Positions 1 to 8,957 of a stretch of DNA of 64,000 nt are shown here, in pieces. Made by a program: the position numbers and the translations under genes. The stretch's first letter is position 1, and every line of letters begins with the position of its first letter. The stretch is from Peribacillus loiseleuriae. Its GTDB lineage: Bacteria > Bacillota > Bacilli > Bacillales > DSM-1321. The stretch is taken from positions 3,772,059 to 3,836,058 of the forward strand of contig NZ_LFZW01000001.1 in assembly GCF_001183985.1 (NCBI RefSeq). Reading direction: 5' to 3'. Under the pieces are notes generated by a model, which was not told where the DNA came from, did not search any database, and saw nothing but the letters and a program-made list of their open reading frames with translations.

Positions 1-660
1 ATAAAGTGAAACTTCCATCAGCAAGGATTCTTTTCATCCCCCACTGCTCGTTAGTCCCATTCTAGTGTCGCTAAATCGCAAGCCTCCCTTAGACACAGCG
101 ACATTAGGAACTAAAGTTCAACGTACACAGACTAAGTGCGCGGCGTCCTTTAGTCTTTCGTCTGTGTGGCCTACATCCTTTGGGCCTCAAACATTACCTC
201 TGCTTAACTTTCGGTAAGTTATACTGTATCTCACCAATCAGGAATTTACTTCAAATATCGGACGACTGCTCAGCCTCGATATTTTTTCAAACAAACAGGG
301 ATTGTCCACTTGGGCTTTACTACAAGTGGCCCAATGTGTTCAATCCCCATTATAGGCAGTTTTTAGCCAAGATGAAAGAAGTTTATACCGTAAATTGAAT
401 GCACTCCGTATTTATCCCGCATTAACGGGCAATAAGCCCCCCACATCAAGGCTTAGAGGAATCAAAAAAGCGTAGGTGGGGGATAAACTACCCGTAAAAG
501 CCCGATTGGTGAGATACAGCGAAACTTACCTTTGTGGTTTTCAAAAGGTATAAGTTGATCCCATCGGGTTCGTAGTGTGCTTCGATCTTAGCGACAGTAG
601 AACGGGACTAATAATCAGTGAGGGATAAAGCCCCCCACTAATTGAAGTTTCACTTTACTT
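1..660. repeat. Non-coding element with imperfect terminal inverted repeats
   Basis: Positions 2-15 (TAAAGTGAAACTTC) are perfectly repeated in inverse at 644-657. The similarity continues inward with about 80% match between 35-77 and the complement of 583-627 (shared TTAGTCCC and TGTCGCTAA), and again between 212-240 and the complement of 504-530 (shared TGTATCTCACCAATC). A central inverted repeat pairs 425-444 with 476-495 (GGGGG-rich arms). No ORF inside is convincing. It lies downstream of mreB, where mreC would be expected. It could be a MITE or the decayed ends of a transposon such as an IS200/IS605-type element; the family is inferred, the inverted repeats are seen. Confidence 0.6.
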
Positions 661-718
661 CACCCGAAGTGAGTTCCTATTATTACAAGAAGTTTTTAAT
701 GAGGCTTGCTTCAAGCTT

Positions 719-1738
719 TTATCGTAAATCTTTTGTCTTATTTTTAAAATTATCGATATGATCCAATGCTTTACCTGTTCCAATCGCTACACAATCAAGT
801 GGATTTTCAGCAATAAGAACTGGCATTTTCGTTTCTTCACTAATTACTTTGTCGAGATTGCGCAGTAAAGCCCCGCCTCCAGTTAGGACAATTCCGCGAT
901 CCATAATATCTGCCGCAAGCTCAGGAGGTGTTTTCTCTAACGTATTCTTCACAGAATCGACAATTGCGTCGACTGTATCGCGAAGTGCAACTGAAATTTC
1001 CTTAGCAGATATTTCAATCGTTTTCGGCAAGCCCGTCAATAGATCACGGCCGCGAATATCCATATTTTCAATGCCTTCTGTATCCCCTGCTGAACCGATT
1101 TCCATCTTAATGCTTTCTGAGGTACGTTCCCCAATCATTAAGTTATAATTTTTACGGATATAGCTGACAATCGCATCATCCATTTCATCGCCAGCAATTC
1201 GAATCGACTTACTTGTTACAATTCCGCCAAGTGAAATGATTGCAACCTCTGTCGTACCGCCACCGATATCAACAATCATGCTTCCTGTCGGTTCCCAAAC
1301 AGGAAGATTCGCACCGATTGCTGCCGCAAAAGGTTCTTCAATTGGATACGCATCACGTGCACCTGCTTGTCTAGTCGCGTCAATAACGGCACGTTGCTCA
1401 ACCGCCGTAATTCCAGATGGTACACAAATCATCACATATGGCTTACTCCCGAAAACACCTTTTTTCTGTGCTTCCTTCATATAATATTTCATCATAGTAG
1501 CTGTTGTTTCATAATCGGCAATTACGCCATCTTTCATAGGCCTTAATGCCACTACATTACCTGGCGTACGCCCAATCATATTTTTCGCATCATTTCCGAC
1601 TGCGACAATTTGTTTCGTATCTGTTTGCAACGCAACGACAGACGGCTCACGGACGACAATCCCTTTTCCTTTAACATAAACAAGCGTGTTTGCCGTTCCT
1701 AAATCGATTCCCAAATCTTTTGTGCCAATTCCAAACAT
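719..1738 (-). CDS. mreB: Rod shape-determining protein MreB
   Basis: Actin-like cytoskeletal ATPase that directs lateral wall synthesis under the inner face of the membrane. The 339-residue length is normal for the family. The actin-fold phosphate motifs are visible: [10 protein letters not shown] near residue 12, [12 protein letters not shown] near residue 157, and LTGGGALL near residue 287. The start is supported by a GGGAG ribosome site about 8 bases upstream of ATG. radC precedes it, as in B. subtilis. The usual mreC does not follow within 700 bases; a repeat element occupies that space instead, so mreC may be displaced or transcribed separately. Confidence 0.97.
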   Translation of the reverse strand: MFGIGTKDLGIDLGTANTLVYVKGKGIVVREPSVVALQTDTKQIVAVGNDAKNMIGRTPGNVVALRPMKDGVIADYETTATMMKYYMKEAQKKGVFGSKPYVMICVPSGITAVEQRAVIDATRQAGARDAYPIEEPFAAAIGANLPVWEPTGSMIVDIGGGTTEVAIISLGGIVTSKSIRIAGDEMDDAIVSYIRKNYNLMIGERTSESIKMEIGSAGDTEGIENMDIRGRDLLTGLPKTIEISAKEISVALRDTVDAIVDSVKNTLEKTPPELAADIMDRGIVLTGGGALLRNLDKVISEETKMPVLIAENPLDCVAIGTGKALDHIDNFKNKTKDLR

Positions 1739-1880
1739 ATTGGTTTCTCCCTTTCATACACAAAATACTTTTTATAGTAAGATTTTAAATGGTCAATATT
1801 CAATAATGCAAAGTTTTATAATGTTCCCCTTAAAAAATCATAAACATTATTATACCGCATCATCAAGAATTTTGATAGTG

Positions 1881-2567
1881 TCACAAATACCCTTTTTCCT
1901 TCAAACTCACAAATTTATGTTCACCAATAATAATATGATCCAAAAGTTCTATACCAATTATTTTACCACATTCGACTAATCTCTTCGTGACTTCGATATC
2001 TTCTCTACTTGGTGAGGGGTCTCCGGAGGGATGATTATGTAGACAAATAATCGAGGCGGCAGACCTTCTGAAAGCTTCTTTGTACACCTCGCGTGGGTGC
2101 ACGATCGAGGCATTTAAGCTTCCGATAAAAATCGTTTGTTTGTGGAGAACTTGGTTTTTGGTGTTTAAATAGAGGGTAATGAAATGTTCTTGTGAGAGAA
2201 AGCGCATTTCTTCCATGCAGTAGTTCGCGCCATCTTCGGGGGAGCGGATTACGTAGCGGTCTTGATAGTTCAACTGGGTGATTCTTTTGCCCAGTTCAAC
2301 TGAGGCTAGAATTTGAATCGCCTTTGCTTCACCAATGCCTTTAATGGCGGTAATTTCATCGATGGACGCATCTTTTAACATGCGTAGCCCCTCAAACGTA
2401 CCGATTAAACGATTGGCTAGCTGAAGAACAGATTCGTCTTTCGTTCCAGTTCTGAGTAATATTGCGAGCAATTCTTGATTGGAGAGACTTTGAGGGCCGT
2501 TTTGGATAAATCTTTCGCGCGGCCTCTCATCTTTCGGAACATCGCGAATTAACATTTTTTCTGACAA
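1881..2567 (-). CDS. radC: RadC/YsxA family JAB-domain protein
   Basis: Member of the RadC family, metalloprotease-like (JAB/MPN) proteins of uncertain biochemical role long associated with DNA repair. The N-terminal part has a helix-hairpin-helix-like segment (KGIGEAKAIQILA). The C-terminal JAB domain carries the metal-binding pattern HNHPSGDPSPS near residue 175. The longest frame begins with ATG at 2576, but the AAGGATGG ribosome site overlaps that codon. TTG at 2567 sits five bases after it and is the better start, giving 228 residues; the ATG of MLIRDVP is a third option. It lies between maf and mreB, the conserved Bacillus order. Confidence 0.93.
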   Translation of the reverse strand: MSEKMLIRDVPKDERPRERFIQNGPQSLSNQELLAILLRTGTKDESVLQLANRLIGTFEGLRMLKDASIDEITAIKGIGEAKAIQILASVELGKRITQLNYQDRYVIRSPEDGANYCMEEMRFLSQEHFITLYLNTKNQVLHKQTIFIGSLNASIVHPREVYKEAFRRSAASIICLHNHPSGDPSPSREDIEVTKRLVECGKIIGIELLDHIIIGEHKFVSLKEKGYL

Positions 2568-2625
2568 AATAACCATCCTTTCTTCATTTCATTTAGATGG
2601 ATTCCTATCAGAGAGCTTAAACGGA

Positions 2626-3195
2626 TTACTCGTTTTCCGCTTGAAACGCCAGAAGTTCACGAGACAATCTTGAAACCGGGAGACCCACTACAGAAAAATA
2701 ATCACCATGAATTTTTTTGACAAAAAGCGAACCATAGCCTTGGATTCCATAGCTTCCTGCTTTGTCAAACGGTTCTCCACTATCAAGATACCCTTCAATC
2801 TCTGTATCTGACAGATCCCAAAACGTCACTTCTGTTTCTTCGAAAAATACTTGGCTCTTCTTTCCTCGAACAAGCGCGACACCTGTATAAACAAAGTGCG
2901 TGTTTCCAGCTAACAGTTGCAGCATTCTTCTTGCGTCTGCACGGTCAACCGGCTTGCCTAATATCTTACCGTCTAAAGCAACAACCGTATCAGAGCCAAT
3001 CACACAAGAGTTAGGATGATTCACAGCAACTGCATTTGCTTTTCTATGGGCCAGCTCTTTTACGGCAACAGATGGCTCCGTATTCGGTTCGATGCTTTCG
3101 TCAACATTCGCGTCTACAGATTGAAAAGGAATTTGAAGCACTTGCAGCAATTCCTTACGGCGAGGTGACGAAGAAGCTAAAATCAATGGATGCAT
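2626..3195 (-). CDS. maf: Maf family nucleotide pyrophosphatase
   Basis: House-cleaning enzyme that hydrolyses dTTP, UTP and modified pyrimidine triphosphates to monophosphates; in B. subtilis Maf overproduction arrests septation. The 189-residue length is typical. Family motifs are present in order: ILASSSPRR at the N-terminus (phosphate binding), GSDTVV near residue 68 with the catalytic Asp, YTGVALV near 103, and the substrate pocket EPFDKAGSYGIQGYG near 140. An AAGGA ribosome site lies about 10 bases before ATG. It is followed downstream by radC and mreB. Confidence 0.95.
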   Translation of the reverse strand: MHPLILASSSPRRKELLQVLQIPFQSVDANVDESIEPNTEPSVAVKELAHRKANAVAVNHPNSCVIGSDTVVALDGKILGKPVDRADARRMLQLLAGNTHFVYTGVALVRGKKSQVFFEETEVTFWDLSDTEIEGYLDSGEPFDKAGSYGIQGYGSLFVKKIHGDYFSVVGLPVSRLSRELLAFQAENE

Positions 3196-3311
3196 ACTAA
3201 ATCACAATCCTTACTATAAAAAATATCATTTCAGGCCGGGAGACCCACTTAATCGTACCAAATAATCACTCAACTAACAATCCACTTTCATGGAAAAATT
3301 TATACTTTATT

Positions 3312-3376
3312 ACAGTAACGTGCAAACCGGGGGCAGACCCCGTTTCACGCAGTAAAGCATGAAAGTAGGTCTAGTC
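3312..3376. repeat. REP-like GGTCTGACCC repeat copy
   Basis: Palindrome-rich segment containing GGGGCAGACCCC followed by an ACGCAGTAAAGCATGAAAG stretch. Related strings recur at 15703, 36747, 40056, 42571, 47551 and 63426. It lies between the spoIIB-like gene and maf. No coding potential is seen. Confidence 0.55.
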
Positions 3377-3409
3377 CTTCATTATTTCCCGAGAAATAGT
3401 CGTATTATG

Positions 3410-4396
3410 TCAGATTTGATAGGAATTCAAGAACTGTAGTAGTTTTTGTTGGGCTTTTAGCAACTGAGAGGTTTCTTTAGTACTTTGATATTGCTTGATT
3501 AAATCGGCGGCAACGCTCAAGTCAGAATAAGCGGCTTTTAGCCCTGCTGGTGCATCGTCTTTTACATTGGCTTTAAGTTCTTCAAGTTCTGTCTGGAATG
3601 GTTTCAGATCGGTCGTTGCTGTCGGATTTAATAGCTGTTCTGACGATGCCTTTGTTAGGTTCTGATAGACTGTAATCATTTTATTCATAATTGCTTCGTT
3701 ACCGCTTGCCACACTTCCAGGCTTAAGGGTAAGCTCTTTCCAAAACACTTCTACATCATAGCTTTTTAAAAACATAGCAAGTTGCTTACTTTCATCAAGA
3801 CTTGTAGCTGAACCTAAAAACAAATAATAACTTTCACCTTGTTTCAAGATCTTGGTAGGCACACCTTTAGCCGTAACTTGTTCCTGAATTTGTTTGGCAG
3901 CCTCTTCATTACTGAACATTCCACCTTGAACAAGGTAAACCGTTAATGGTTGGATAGTGGATGCAGCCGCTGTTTTCTTGTCACCTTTCACACGCTCACT
4001 AGGTATCACAGGTTCAACAGGGACTGCTGCTACCTCTTTATCAGCCGTAATCGTTTTTAACACGATTACACCTAGGCTTGAACCTATAATCACCGCAAAT
4101 AAAATAGCAAAAAACGGAAATTTAAGAGAGGTTCCCGATTTATTTTCTGGATTTTTCCGTTTACCGCCAAATGCAAGGATTGTTGGATTTTTCTTTTTCA
4201 TAGAAGCGGGTGGTTGGTAGAATACATCCTCATCCTTAGGAAATACCCATTCAAAGCTTTCATCCTCTGGTTCGATTGCTGCAGAAGTTTGATTTTTAGC
4301 TACTTTAACGCTATCGCGACCATTATCTTCAACCAAGGGCTTTTCCTCGCCATTAATTTTTATGGTGATTCCTTTTTTATTTTCTGGGTTGTCCAT
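3410..4396 (-). CDS. spoIIB: SpoIIB-like SPOR-domain membrane protein
   Basis: Bitopic membrane protein of 328 residues. A charged cytoplasmic head of about 90 residues is followed by one membrane span (KFPFFAILFAVIIGSSLGVI) and an extracytoplasmic part. Residues 150-215 look like a SPOR domain (VYLVQGGMFSNEEAAKQI, then VPTKILKQGESYYLFLGS), which binds denuded glycan at septa. In B. subtilis SpoIIB sits at this exact place next to maf and helps septal peptidoglycan thinning at engulfment. The name rests on position and architecture, since SpoIIB sequences diverge strongly. A GGGGGCG ribosome site precedes the ATG. Confidence 0.8.
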   Translation of the reverse strand: MDNPENKKGITIKINGEEKPLVEDNGRDSVKVAKNQTSAAIEPEDESFEWVFPKDEDVFYQPPASMKKKNPTILAFGGKRKNPENKSGTSLKFPFFAILFAVIIGSSLGVIVLKTITADKEVAAVPVEPVIPSERVKGDKKTAAASTIQPLTVYLVQGGMFSNEEAAKQIQEQVTAKGVPTKILKQGESYYLFLGSATSLDESKQLAMFLKSYDVEVFWKELTLKPGSVASGNEAIMNKMITVYQNLTKASSEQLLNPTATTDLKPFQTELEELKANVKDDAPAGLKAAYSDLSVAADLIKQYQSTKETSQLLKAQQKLLQFLNSYQI

Positions 4397-4441
4397 TTTA
4401 TTCGCCCCCTACGCACATTTTTTTCCATCCTATCATAGGAA

Positions 4442-4477
4442 CAAAAAAAAATAACAAGACTTTTGTCGTCTTGTTAT
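4442..4477 (-). terminator. Intrinsic terminator ending the pil operon
   Basis: A perfect 10-bp stem (4451-4460 pairs with 4468-4477, ATAACAAGAC) has a 7-base loop and is followed on the minus strand by nine T residues. It lies just after the pilO-like gene and before spoIIB, separating the two transcription units. Confidence 0.85.
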
Positions 4478-4489
4478 CAATAGCTTTCG

Positions 4490-5440
4490 TCAATTTTCGC
4501 CATCGGTAGGAACAGGAATTTCAATCGTCGTATTCGCTTCAAGTTGTTTCAGATGATTCCAATCCTTAATTATCTTTTCACCGTTTCGGCTATTATAATA
4601 CAAAACTGCAAGCTGAAAAAAAGTATCTCCTGGTTGCACTTTATATGTGTACACTTTGTATGTGATTTGATTCCGTTTAACTATTTTCCCGTCAGTACCG
4701 TTATTTTTCTCAGCTGGTTCACTCGACTTTTTCTCCACTAGATTAGGAAGTTTCGCCTCAAATAATGGATTTATTTTATTGGCTGGTTTCGGTTCCTGAT
4801 ATTTTGGAAGCTGATTTTTAAGTTCTTCTAGTTTAGGATAATAATAAGTAGCAACTGTCAAACTGAATGTAAGACTATCTGCCGTGTTCATTAAACGACT
4901 ACTTTCTTTGAGTCCGGTATATTGAAGGCTCTCTACTTTTGTAAGGCGCTCCAATTTCTCGAGCCCTTTCACAAATGATTCCAGTTCAAGATATGTTGGT
5001 GATTCAACCGTAATGACCGCTGTTAATTTCTTTACCCCTTCAGGGAGCGAATTTGTATTTAACGCTTCTTCTGTTGTATCTAGTTTTCCAGCTATGTTTT
5101 CCTCTACTGAATCTCCTGCTTGTTGATAATCTGTAAATGCTAGATTCGTAATAAGACTACCAGATGCCACTTCCACTTCTTCAAGCAATAAAACAAATTG
5201 ATCAACAAGTTCACTTACTGGAAGCTTCCGTTGTAGAGCCGTCGTATTAACGGAGATACTTTTCTGCTCTTTATGATCTAATTTTTCTAGTTCATCTTGT
5301 TCTTTCGTAATCGAACGTTTAAGACTAGCAACTTTGTCTTGTAATGGCTTATATTCAAAAAAATACACTCCACCCACACCTATGATAAAAAAAAGTAACA
5401 AAAGTGTGAGAATCAAGGACACTACTTTTCGGGAAAGCAT
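4490..5440 (-). CDS. pilO: PilO-like pilus assembly protein fused to a LysM domain
   Basis: Alignment-complex protein of the type IV pilus. An N-terminal membrane span (residues 7-28) leads into a coiled-coil segment (about 30-60) and a ferredoxin-like periplasmic region as in PilO. The C-terminal 50 residues carry a LysM motif (YTYKVQPGDTFFQLAVLYYN, then IIKDWN and IEIPVP), a peptidoglycan-binding module not usual in PilO. The ATG shares one base with the pilN stop (TAATG), so the two are [15 protein letters not shown] coupled, and a strong terminator follows. Inference: the LysM part ties the pilus platform to the thick Gram-positive wall. The PilO assignment rests mainly on position and fold pattern. 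Confidence 0.75.
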   Translation of the reverse strand: MLSRKVVSLILTLLLLFFIIGVGGVYFFEYKPLQDKVASLKRSITKEQDELEKLDHKEQKSISVNTTALQRKLPVSELVDQFVLLLEEVEVASGSLITNLAFTDYQQAGDSVEENIAGKLDTTEEALNTNSLPEGVKKLTAVITVESPTYLELESFVKGLEKLERLTKVESLQYTGLKESSRLMNTADSLTFSLTVATYYYPKLEELKNQLPKYQEPKPANKINPLFEAKLPNLVEKKSSEPAEKNNGTDGKIVKRNQITYKVYTYKVQPGDTFFQLAVLYYNSRNGEKIIKDWNHLKQLEANTTIEIPVPTDGEN

Positions 5441-6030
5441 TATGGTCCCACCTCCCCTTTTACAGATGCTTGAATGACTGCCTTGTCCACCATTAATTCA
5501 TATTGTGCGTTATAACGAGGAAGGATAGGCTCCGCTGTAACACCGTCCTTAAGCTTCTCTGTTGAAAGTGTCAGTAGCTTAGCTGCCGAAATAATCGATG
5601 AACTTGAAATACTTTTTAGGTAATAAGCTGCTTCCCGGGAAGAATCGAATTGAACAGTCAGCTGCACAGTCCCTTCTTCTTTATAGGAAAAATCTACGAT
5701 AAACCCTCGTTCAGGTAATAATGAAGATACAGTTCTCATGATGAAAAATGTTGAACTTTGATGTTCTTCAACCCATTGAACAGCCGTTGTCAATTCACGA
5801 ACAGATTTGGACTCAACACTCTGAGTTCGCTCTTTTTCCTTCGCGACTTTTAATTCTTTAGTCAACGTTAACTCTTGCTCTAGTTGTACCAATCGGACCT
5901 TCTGAGCTTGATAGTTAGTCATGAAGAAGAATCCAGTGACCGATAAAACGAGCCCCACCAACAAGATCAATAGGATAACGGTACGTCGTTTTTTTTCTTT
6001 TTTAGGTAATAAGTTAATATCTACAAACAT
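5440..6030 (-). CDS. pilN: PilN-like pilus assembly protein
   Basis: Bitopic membrane protein of the PilM-PilN-PilO alignment complex. The N-terminus reads MFVDINLLP, the hallmark PilN tail that binds the groove of PilM; it is followed by a basic patch (KKEKKRR) and a membrane span (VILLILLVGLVLSVTGFFFM). A heptad-rich helix precedes the extracytoplasmic domain. A longer frame starts at 6063 inside pilM, but the AGGTG ribosome site five bases before the ATG at 6030 and the conserved tail decide this start. It begins eight bases after the pilM stop and overlaps pilO by one base. Confidence 0.85.
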   Translation of the reverse strand: MFVDINLLPKKEKKRRTVILLILLVGLVLSVTGFFFMTNYQAQKVRLVQLEQELTLTKELKVAKEKERTQSVESKSVRELTTAVQWVEEHQSSTFFIMRTVSSLLPERGFIVDFSYKEEGTVQLTVQFDSSREAAYYLKSISSSSIISAAKLLTLSTEKLKDGVTAEPILPRYNAQYELMVDKAVIQASVKGEVGP

Positions 6031-6038
6031 GTTGACAC

Positions 6039-7022
6039 CTACTTTAACGCTAGTCCAATACATTCAGCATATACAGGAGGGATGTTCCTTCCTTTTTTCG
6101 TTTGAAATAGCGGTTCAAGCAACGGCTGAACCGATACTTCAATCGCAGTATGTATGTCCGTATAAAAAGTTTCCATACAAGGATGGTCTCCTGACAAAAC
6201 GAGCTTTGATATACTATGATTTCCTTTTGTGAGATTGAAATGGTAATAGGATAGAAAACGTTCGATTTCCATAGTAATATCCTGAGATTGACTTTTTAAT
6301 TCGTTCTGTGCACCCATCCAAGAATAAAAATCAGAGCCACTGCGGCTTTTAGAAAGTTCGAAGTGCTCTTGATGAAATTCCAACGGATAGTGACGTGAAA
6401 AAACGGGTTTATGTTCGTTAAAAACAGATAATAATAGCGCATCTAAGCCGATTTGCACCAATAAAACATGCTCATCCTGCTTGGCAAGACCTAGATGATA
6501 ATACATTCTATATAGCGATAGCACTGATAGATCTGCTATATCAGGTTTAAGAGATGCACCCTTTAACAATTCTGTAAATTCATTCAGCACCGTCTCTCTC
6601 GAAGCAAATAACAGCACTTCTCGATTTCCAGTTGCCTCTCCTAAAGGTATTGCTTCCAAAATAGGGTCTTCAAAAGGCAGATGGATACTTTGACCCAATT
6701 CCATATATAAATACCCTTTCAATTCATGATCGGGAATTTCATTCGTAACCTGAATTTTCCTAACAACGACTGTCGAATCAGGTACACAGAAAGAAACTTT
6801 TTTCCCTTTCAGCTTCCATTGTCCGACCATTTCTTCCATAATCAGTTCAAGCGTTTCACGATCTTTAATTTGACCTTCGACCACCACACCATCTGGAAGG
6901 CTCTTTTGCCCATAGGCTAGTAGTTTTCGCTTTTTTCCAGATTCCACAAATCGAATATAGCGATCTTTAATGGATAGATGAACTCGATGTTGCCTGTTAA
7001 GTAAACTCACTCTCTTCATCAC
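6039..7022 (-). CDS. pilM: PilM-like actin-fold pilus assembly protein
   Basis: Cytoplasmic actin/FtsA-like protein of 327 residues that in other species links the pilus motor side to PilN and PilO. The family pattern of short beta strands is visible (HLSIKDRYIRFVESG at the start, KVSFCVPDSTVVVRKIQV near residue 75, LLVQIGLDALLLSVF near 185). The phosphate-binding motifs are weaker than in the thermophile PilM (IGLDALL instead of DIGA), so nucleotide binding is uncertain. It lies five bases after pilD and just before pilN, the standard order. Confidence 0.8.
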   Translation of the reverse strand: MMKRVSLLNRQHRVHLSIKDRYIRFVESGKKRKLLAYGQKSLPDGVVVEGQIKDRETLELIMEEMVGQWKLKGKKVSFCVPDSTVVVRKIQVTNEIPDHELKGYLYMELGQSIHLPFEDPILEAIPLGEATGNREVLLFASRETVLNEFTELLKGASLKPDIADLSVLSLYRMYYHLGLAKQDEHVLLVQIGLDALLLSVFNEHKPVFSRHYPLEFHQEHFELSKSRSGSDFYSWMGAQNELKSQSQDITMEIERFLSYYHFNLTKGNHSISKLVLSGDHPCMETFYTDIHTAIEVSVQPLLEPLFQTKKGRNIPPVYAECIGLALK

Positions 7023-7027
7023 CCGCT

Positions 7028-7783
7028 TTAATAAAACATAGTAAAGTAATAGTTTAAAATTTCAGCTCCATAAAAATAGGAAAGCAATGCACCTATTGCA
7101 ATAAATGGACCAAAAGGAATCGGCTGGCGTTTCTTGTAATTCCCGCGTATCATACCAGCTACCCCATATAATGCACCAAAGAAGCTTGCCAAGGCAAACG
7201 TAAGGAGGGTCAGCTTGAGTCCGAGTGCCAAACCCAACACGAAAAATAGTTTAATATCTCCCCCGCCCATGCCGCCTTTACTAATGACAGCAATGAAAAA
7301 GAGCAGACCAAAGCCAACAACCGCCCCGACAAACATATCCCACCACGGATCTAATGGAACGATGAAACGTTCAACTAAGAGAAGGGGCGCAAAAAATACC
7401 AGCACTTTATTCGGAATAATCATATACACAATGTCAGAAACAAAGATAATCACTAACAACGAGATAAAGGTGAGAGCTATTACTAGTTCACCTGTCCATC
7501 CAAATTCATAGAATGCAAGCATAAACAATAAACCCGTTGATAGCTCCATAAAGGGATAAAGCGGTGATATTTTTGAATGACAGTTCCGGCATTTTCCTTT
7601 TAAGAACAAGTAGGAGAACACAGGGATTAAATCAGTTGTCGTTAAGGTTCGTTTGCAAGATGGGCAATGTGATCTTGGTCTTACAATTGATTGTTTTTCT
7701 GGAATCCGAAGACCGACGACATTGTAAAATGATCCGAGAACTAGACCTAATATACATAAGTAGCTGTAAATGAATACTGTCAT
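7028..7783 (-). CDS. pilD: Prepilin peptidase / N-methyltransferase (PilD/ComC type)
   Basis: Polytopic aspartyl protease that cleaves type III signal peptides of prepilins and usually N-methylates the new N-terminus. The frame opens upstream at 7867, but ATG at 7783 has a GGGAG site six bases before it and begins right at the first membrane span, giving 251 residues. The cytoplasmic loop has two CxxC pairs (CPSC near residue 42 and CRNC near 66) as in zinc-binding PilD. The catalytic Asp residues are in VSDIVYMIIPN and in GGGDIKLF (GxGD motif). It replaces the comC found here in B. subtilis and should process the four pilins of this locus. Confidence 0.93.
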   Translation of the reverse strand: MTVFIYSYLCILGLVLGSFYNVVGLRIPEKQSIVRPRSHCPSCKRTLTTTDLIPVFSYLFLKGKCRNCHSKISPLYPFMELSTGLLFMLAFYEFGWTGELVIALTFISLLVIIFVSDIVYMIIPNKVLVFFAPLLLVERFIVPLDPWWDMFVGAVVGFGLLFFIAVISKGGMGGGDIKLFFVLGLALGLKLTLLTFALASFFGALYGVAGMIRGNYKKRQPIPFGPFIAIGALLSYFYGAEILNYYFTMFY

Positions 7784-7964
7784 GGATTTCTCCCTTTTTA
7801 TTGGAGTTTTGGTTTCCCTGTTTTCAATAAGCCTTCCCTCATACTGGATGTGGAGTTTTAACGTCATGTTGTTTCTTTTATTATACAGGAAGGTGGATTT
7901 AATTGAATATGATTATTTGATGAAGATTTCATAGATTGATCAAGCAGGATGATTATTATTGGAT

Positions 7965-7992
7965 AAAAAAACACTCCTTTTGGGAAGGAGTG
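7965..7992 (-). terminator. Intrinsic terminator after the major pilin gene
   Basis: An 8-bp stem (7972-7979 with 7985-7992, CACTCCTT) and a 5-base loop are followed on the minus strand by seven T residues. It follows pilA and precedes pilD, so pilDMNO would need read-through or its own promoter. Confidence 0.8.
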
Positions 7993-8012
7993 GGAAATAA
8001 TAAATTTTATTT

Positions 8013-8501
8013 TTATGGTGTAACAGCTGTTGGCGATGTAGAAGAAGTATTTCCAATACTATCTCTATTTAATTCGGATGCTTTTTTATTATTGATAGTT
8101 CTTTTTGAACCTACTAACGTAACTGTATACGTATACTTACCATTATTATTTGTAATTTCAACAAAACTTTTATCTTTTGAATAAGGTGCCGATGAATCAG
8201 GATCAGTAAACTCATCGAGGTAACCAGCCAGCTGTAATTTTTCTAATGATATGTTCTTAGTTTCCCCAAGTGGAGTTTTTGCATCTTCCTCATTCGCCGC
8301 CACGGCCAATTTAGCGGCCGATATCATTTGCTGCGCATTCGCTAAATGCGCATCCTTCTTACTATTATCAATAATCTTCCCAATACTCGGCACCGCAATC
8401 GCCGCAATGATCCCTAAGATTACGATGACAGCCAACAGTTCCACTAGCGTTAACCCTTTTTGGTTATTAATCAATCCTTTTACTCGTTTAATCATGTACA
8501 T
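8013..8501 (-). CDS. pilA: Type IV major pilin (PilA-like)
   Basis: Prepilin of 162 residues with a short basic leader ending NNQKG, cleaved before LTLVELLAVIVILGIIAAI. Glu at mature position 5 is present and the long hydrophobic helix is classic. The globular part is small and rich in Asn, Ser and Thr with a low-complexity tail (TSSTSPTAVTP), like PilA/GspG-type major subunits. Two ATG codons lie six bases apart after a GAGGAG site, so the leader may be two residues shorter. Terminators on both sides (8759-8820 and 7965-7992) suggest it is made as a separate, abundant transcript. Confidence 0.9.
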   Translation of the reverse strand: MYMIKRVKGLINNQKGLTLVELLAVIVILGIIAAIAVPSIGKIIDNSKKDAHLANAQQMISAAKLAVAANEEDAKTPLGETKNISLEKLQLAGYLDEFTDPDSSAPYSKDKSFVEITNNNGKYTYTVTLVGSKRTINNKKASELNRDSIGNTSSTSPTAVTP

Positions 8502-8629
8502 TCACTCCTCATTTCATTTTTTATGTAGTCTGACACGGTGTAATAAAACAGCTTGAAACTTCATACAAAACCTGAAGGGCGTTAACACGCCACCAGTTAC
8601 TATAGTGGATAGATCATGAAGCACGCTAC

Positions 8630-8768
8630 ACTCGCCTAATCACAATAGTGGCGGTGCGGAGCCGGATTTTCGGATGCTTTCTCGATCATATAAGTAAACT
8701 CGCTAAGTAGATTAGCTATATGAATAAGTCGCGAAGCCCCGTTCCCATGTCCTTCATACAAAAAACCG
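8630..8768 (+). repeat. Copy A of the GGTGGCGGTGCGGAG repeat family
   Basis: Contains AGTGGCGGTGCGGAGCCGG and ends in CCCATGTCCTTCATACAAAA, both shared with the copy at 47415-47555 and, inverted, with copies at 41885-42062 and 22945-23050. It occupies most of the gap between pilC and pilA. Copy A has a middle segment of about 60 bases not seen in the others. Confidence 0.6.
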
Positions 8769-8820
8769 CCACGTTTATATTTAGTTCAAAAATAATTTTG
8801 AATTAAATATAAATTGGCGG
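8759..8820 (-). terminator. Long-stem intrinsic terminator between pilC and pilA
   Basis: Arms 8767-8793 and 8794-8820 are nearly perfect inverse copies (CCGCCA...TTTATATTTAGTTCAAAA against its complement, about three mismatches). On the minus strand the stem ends in GGCGG followed by TTTTTT. It would end the pilBTC transcript before pilA. Confidence 0.8.
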
Positions 8821-8957
8821 GTTGCACTACTCACTCCTGATCATTTAAGTGCCCAAATAAAAATGATCAATCACAGTTTCCAATCTATTCATATATTACT
8901 AGTGTATAAGACGAAGGGACTAGTTGACAACTACTATTTCTACTATATTGAACATAT

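Noticed and set aside
180..398. 72-codon plus-strand frame inside the 1-660 element
   Set aside because: Non-ATG start, no ribosome site, no recognisable protein, and it lies within an inverted-repeat element.
1..660. Group II intron or CRISPR array in the first element
   Set aside because: No domain V-like GAGCCGTATG hairpin, no regular repeat-spacer pattern, no reverse transcriptase or cas gene.
849..1148. Long antisense frame opposite mreB
   Set aside because: Shadow of mreB codons; no ribosome site and Ser/Ile-rich composition typical of antisense frames.
4214..4438. Frame opposite the spoIIB start
   Set aside because: Antisense shadow with no start signal.
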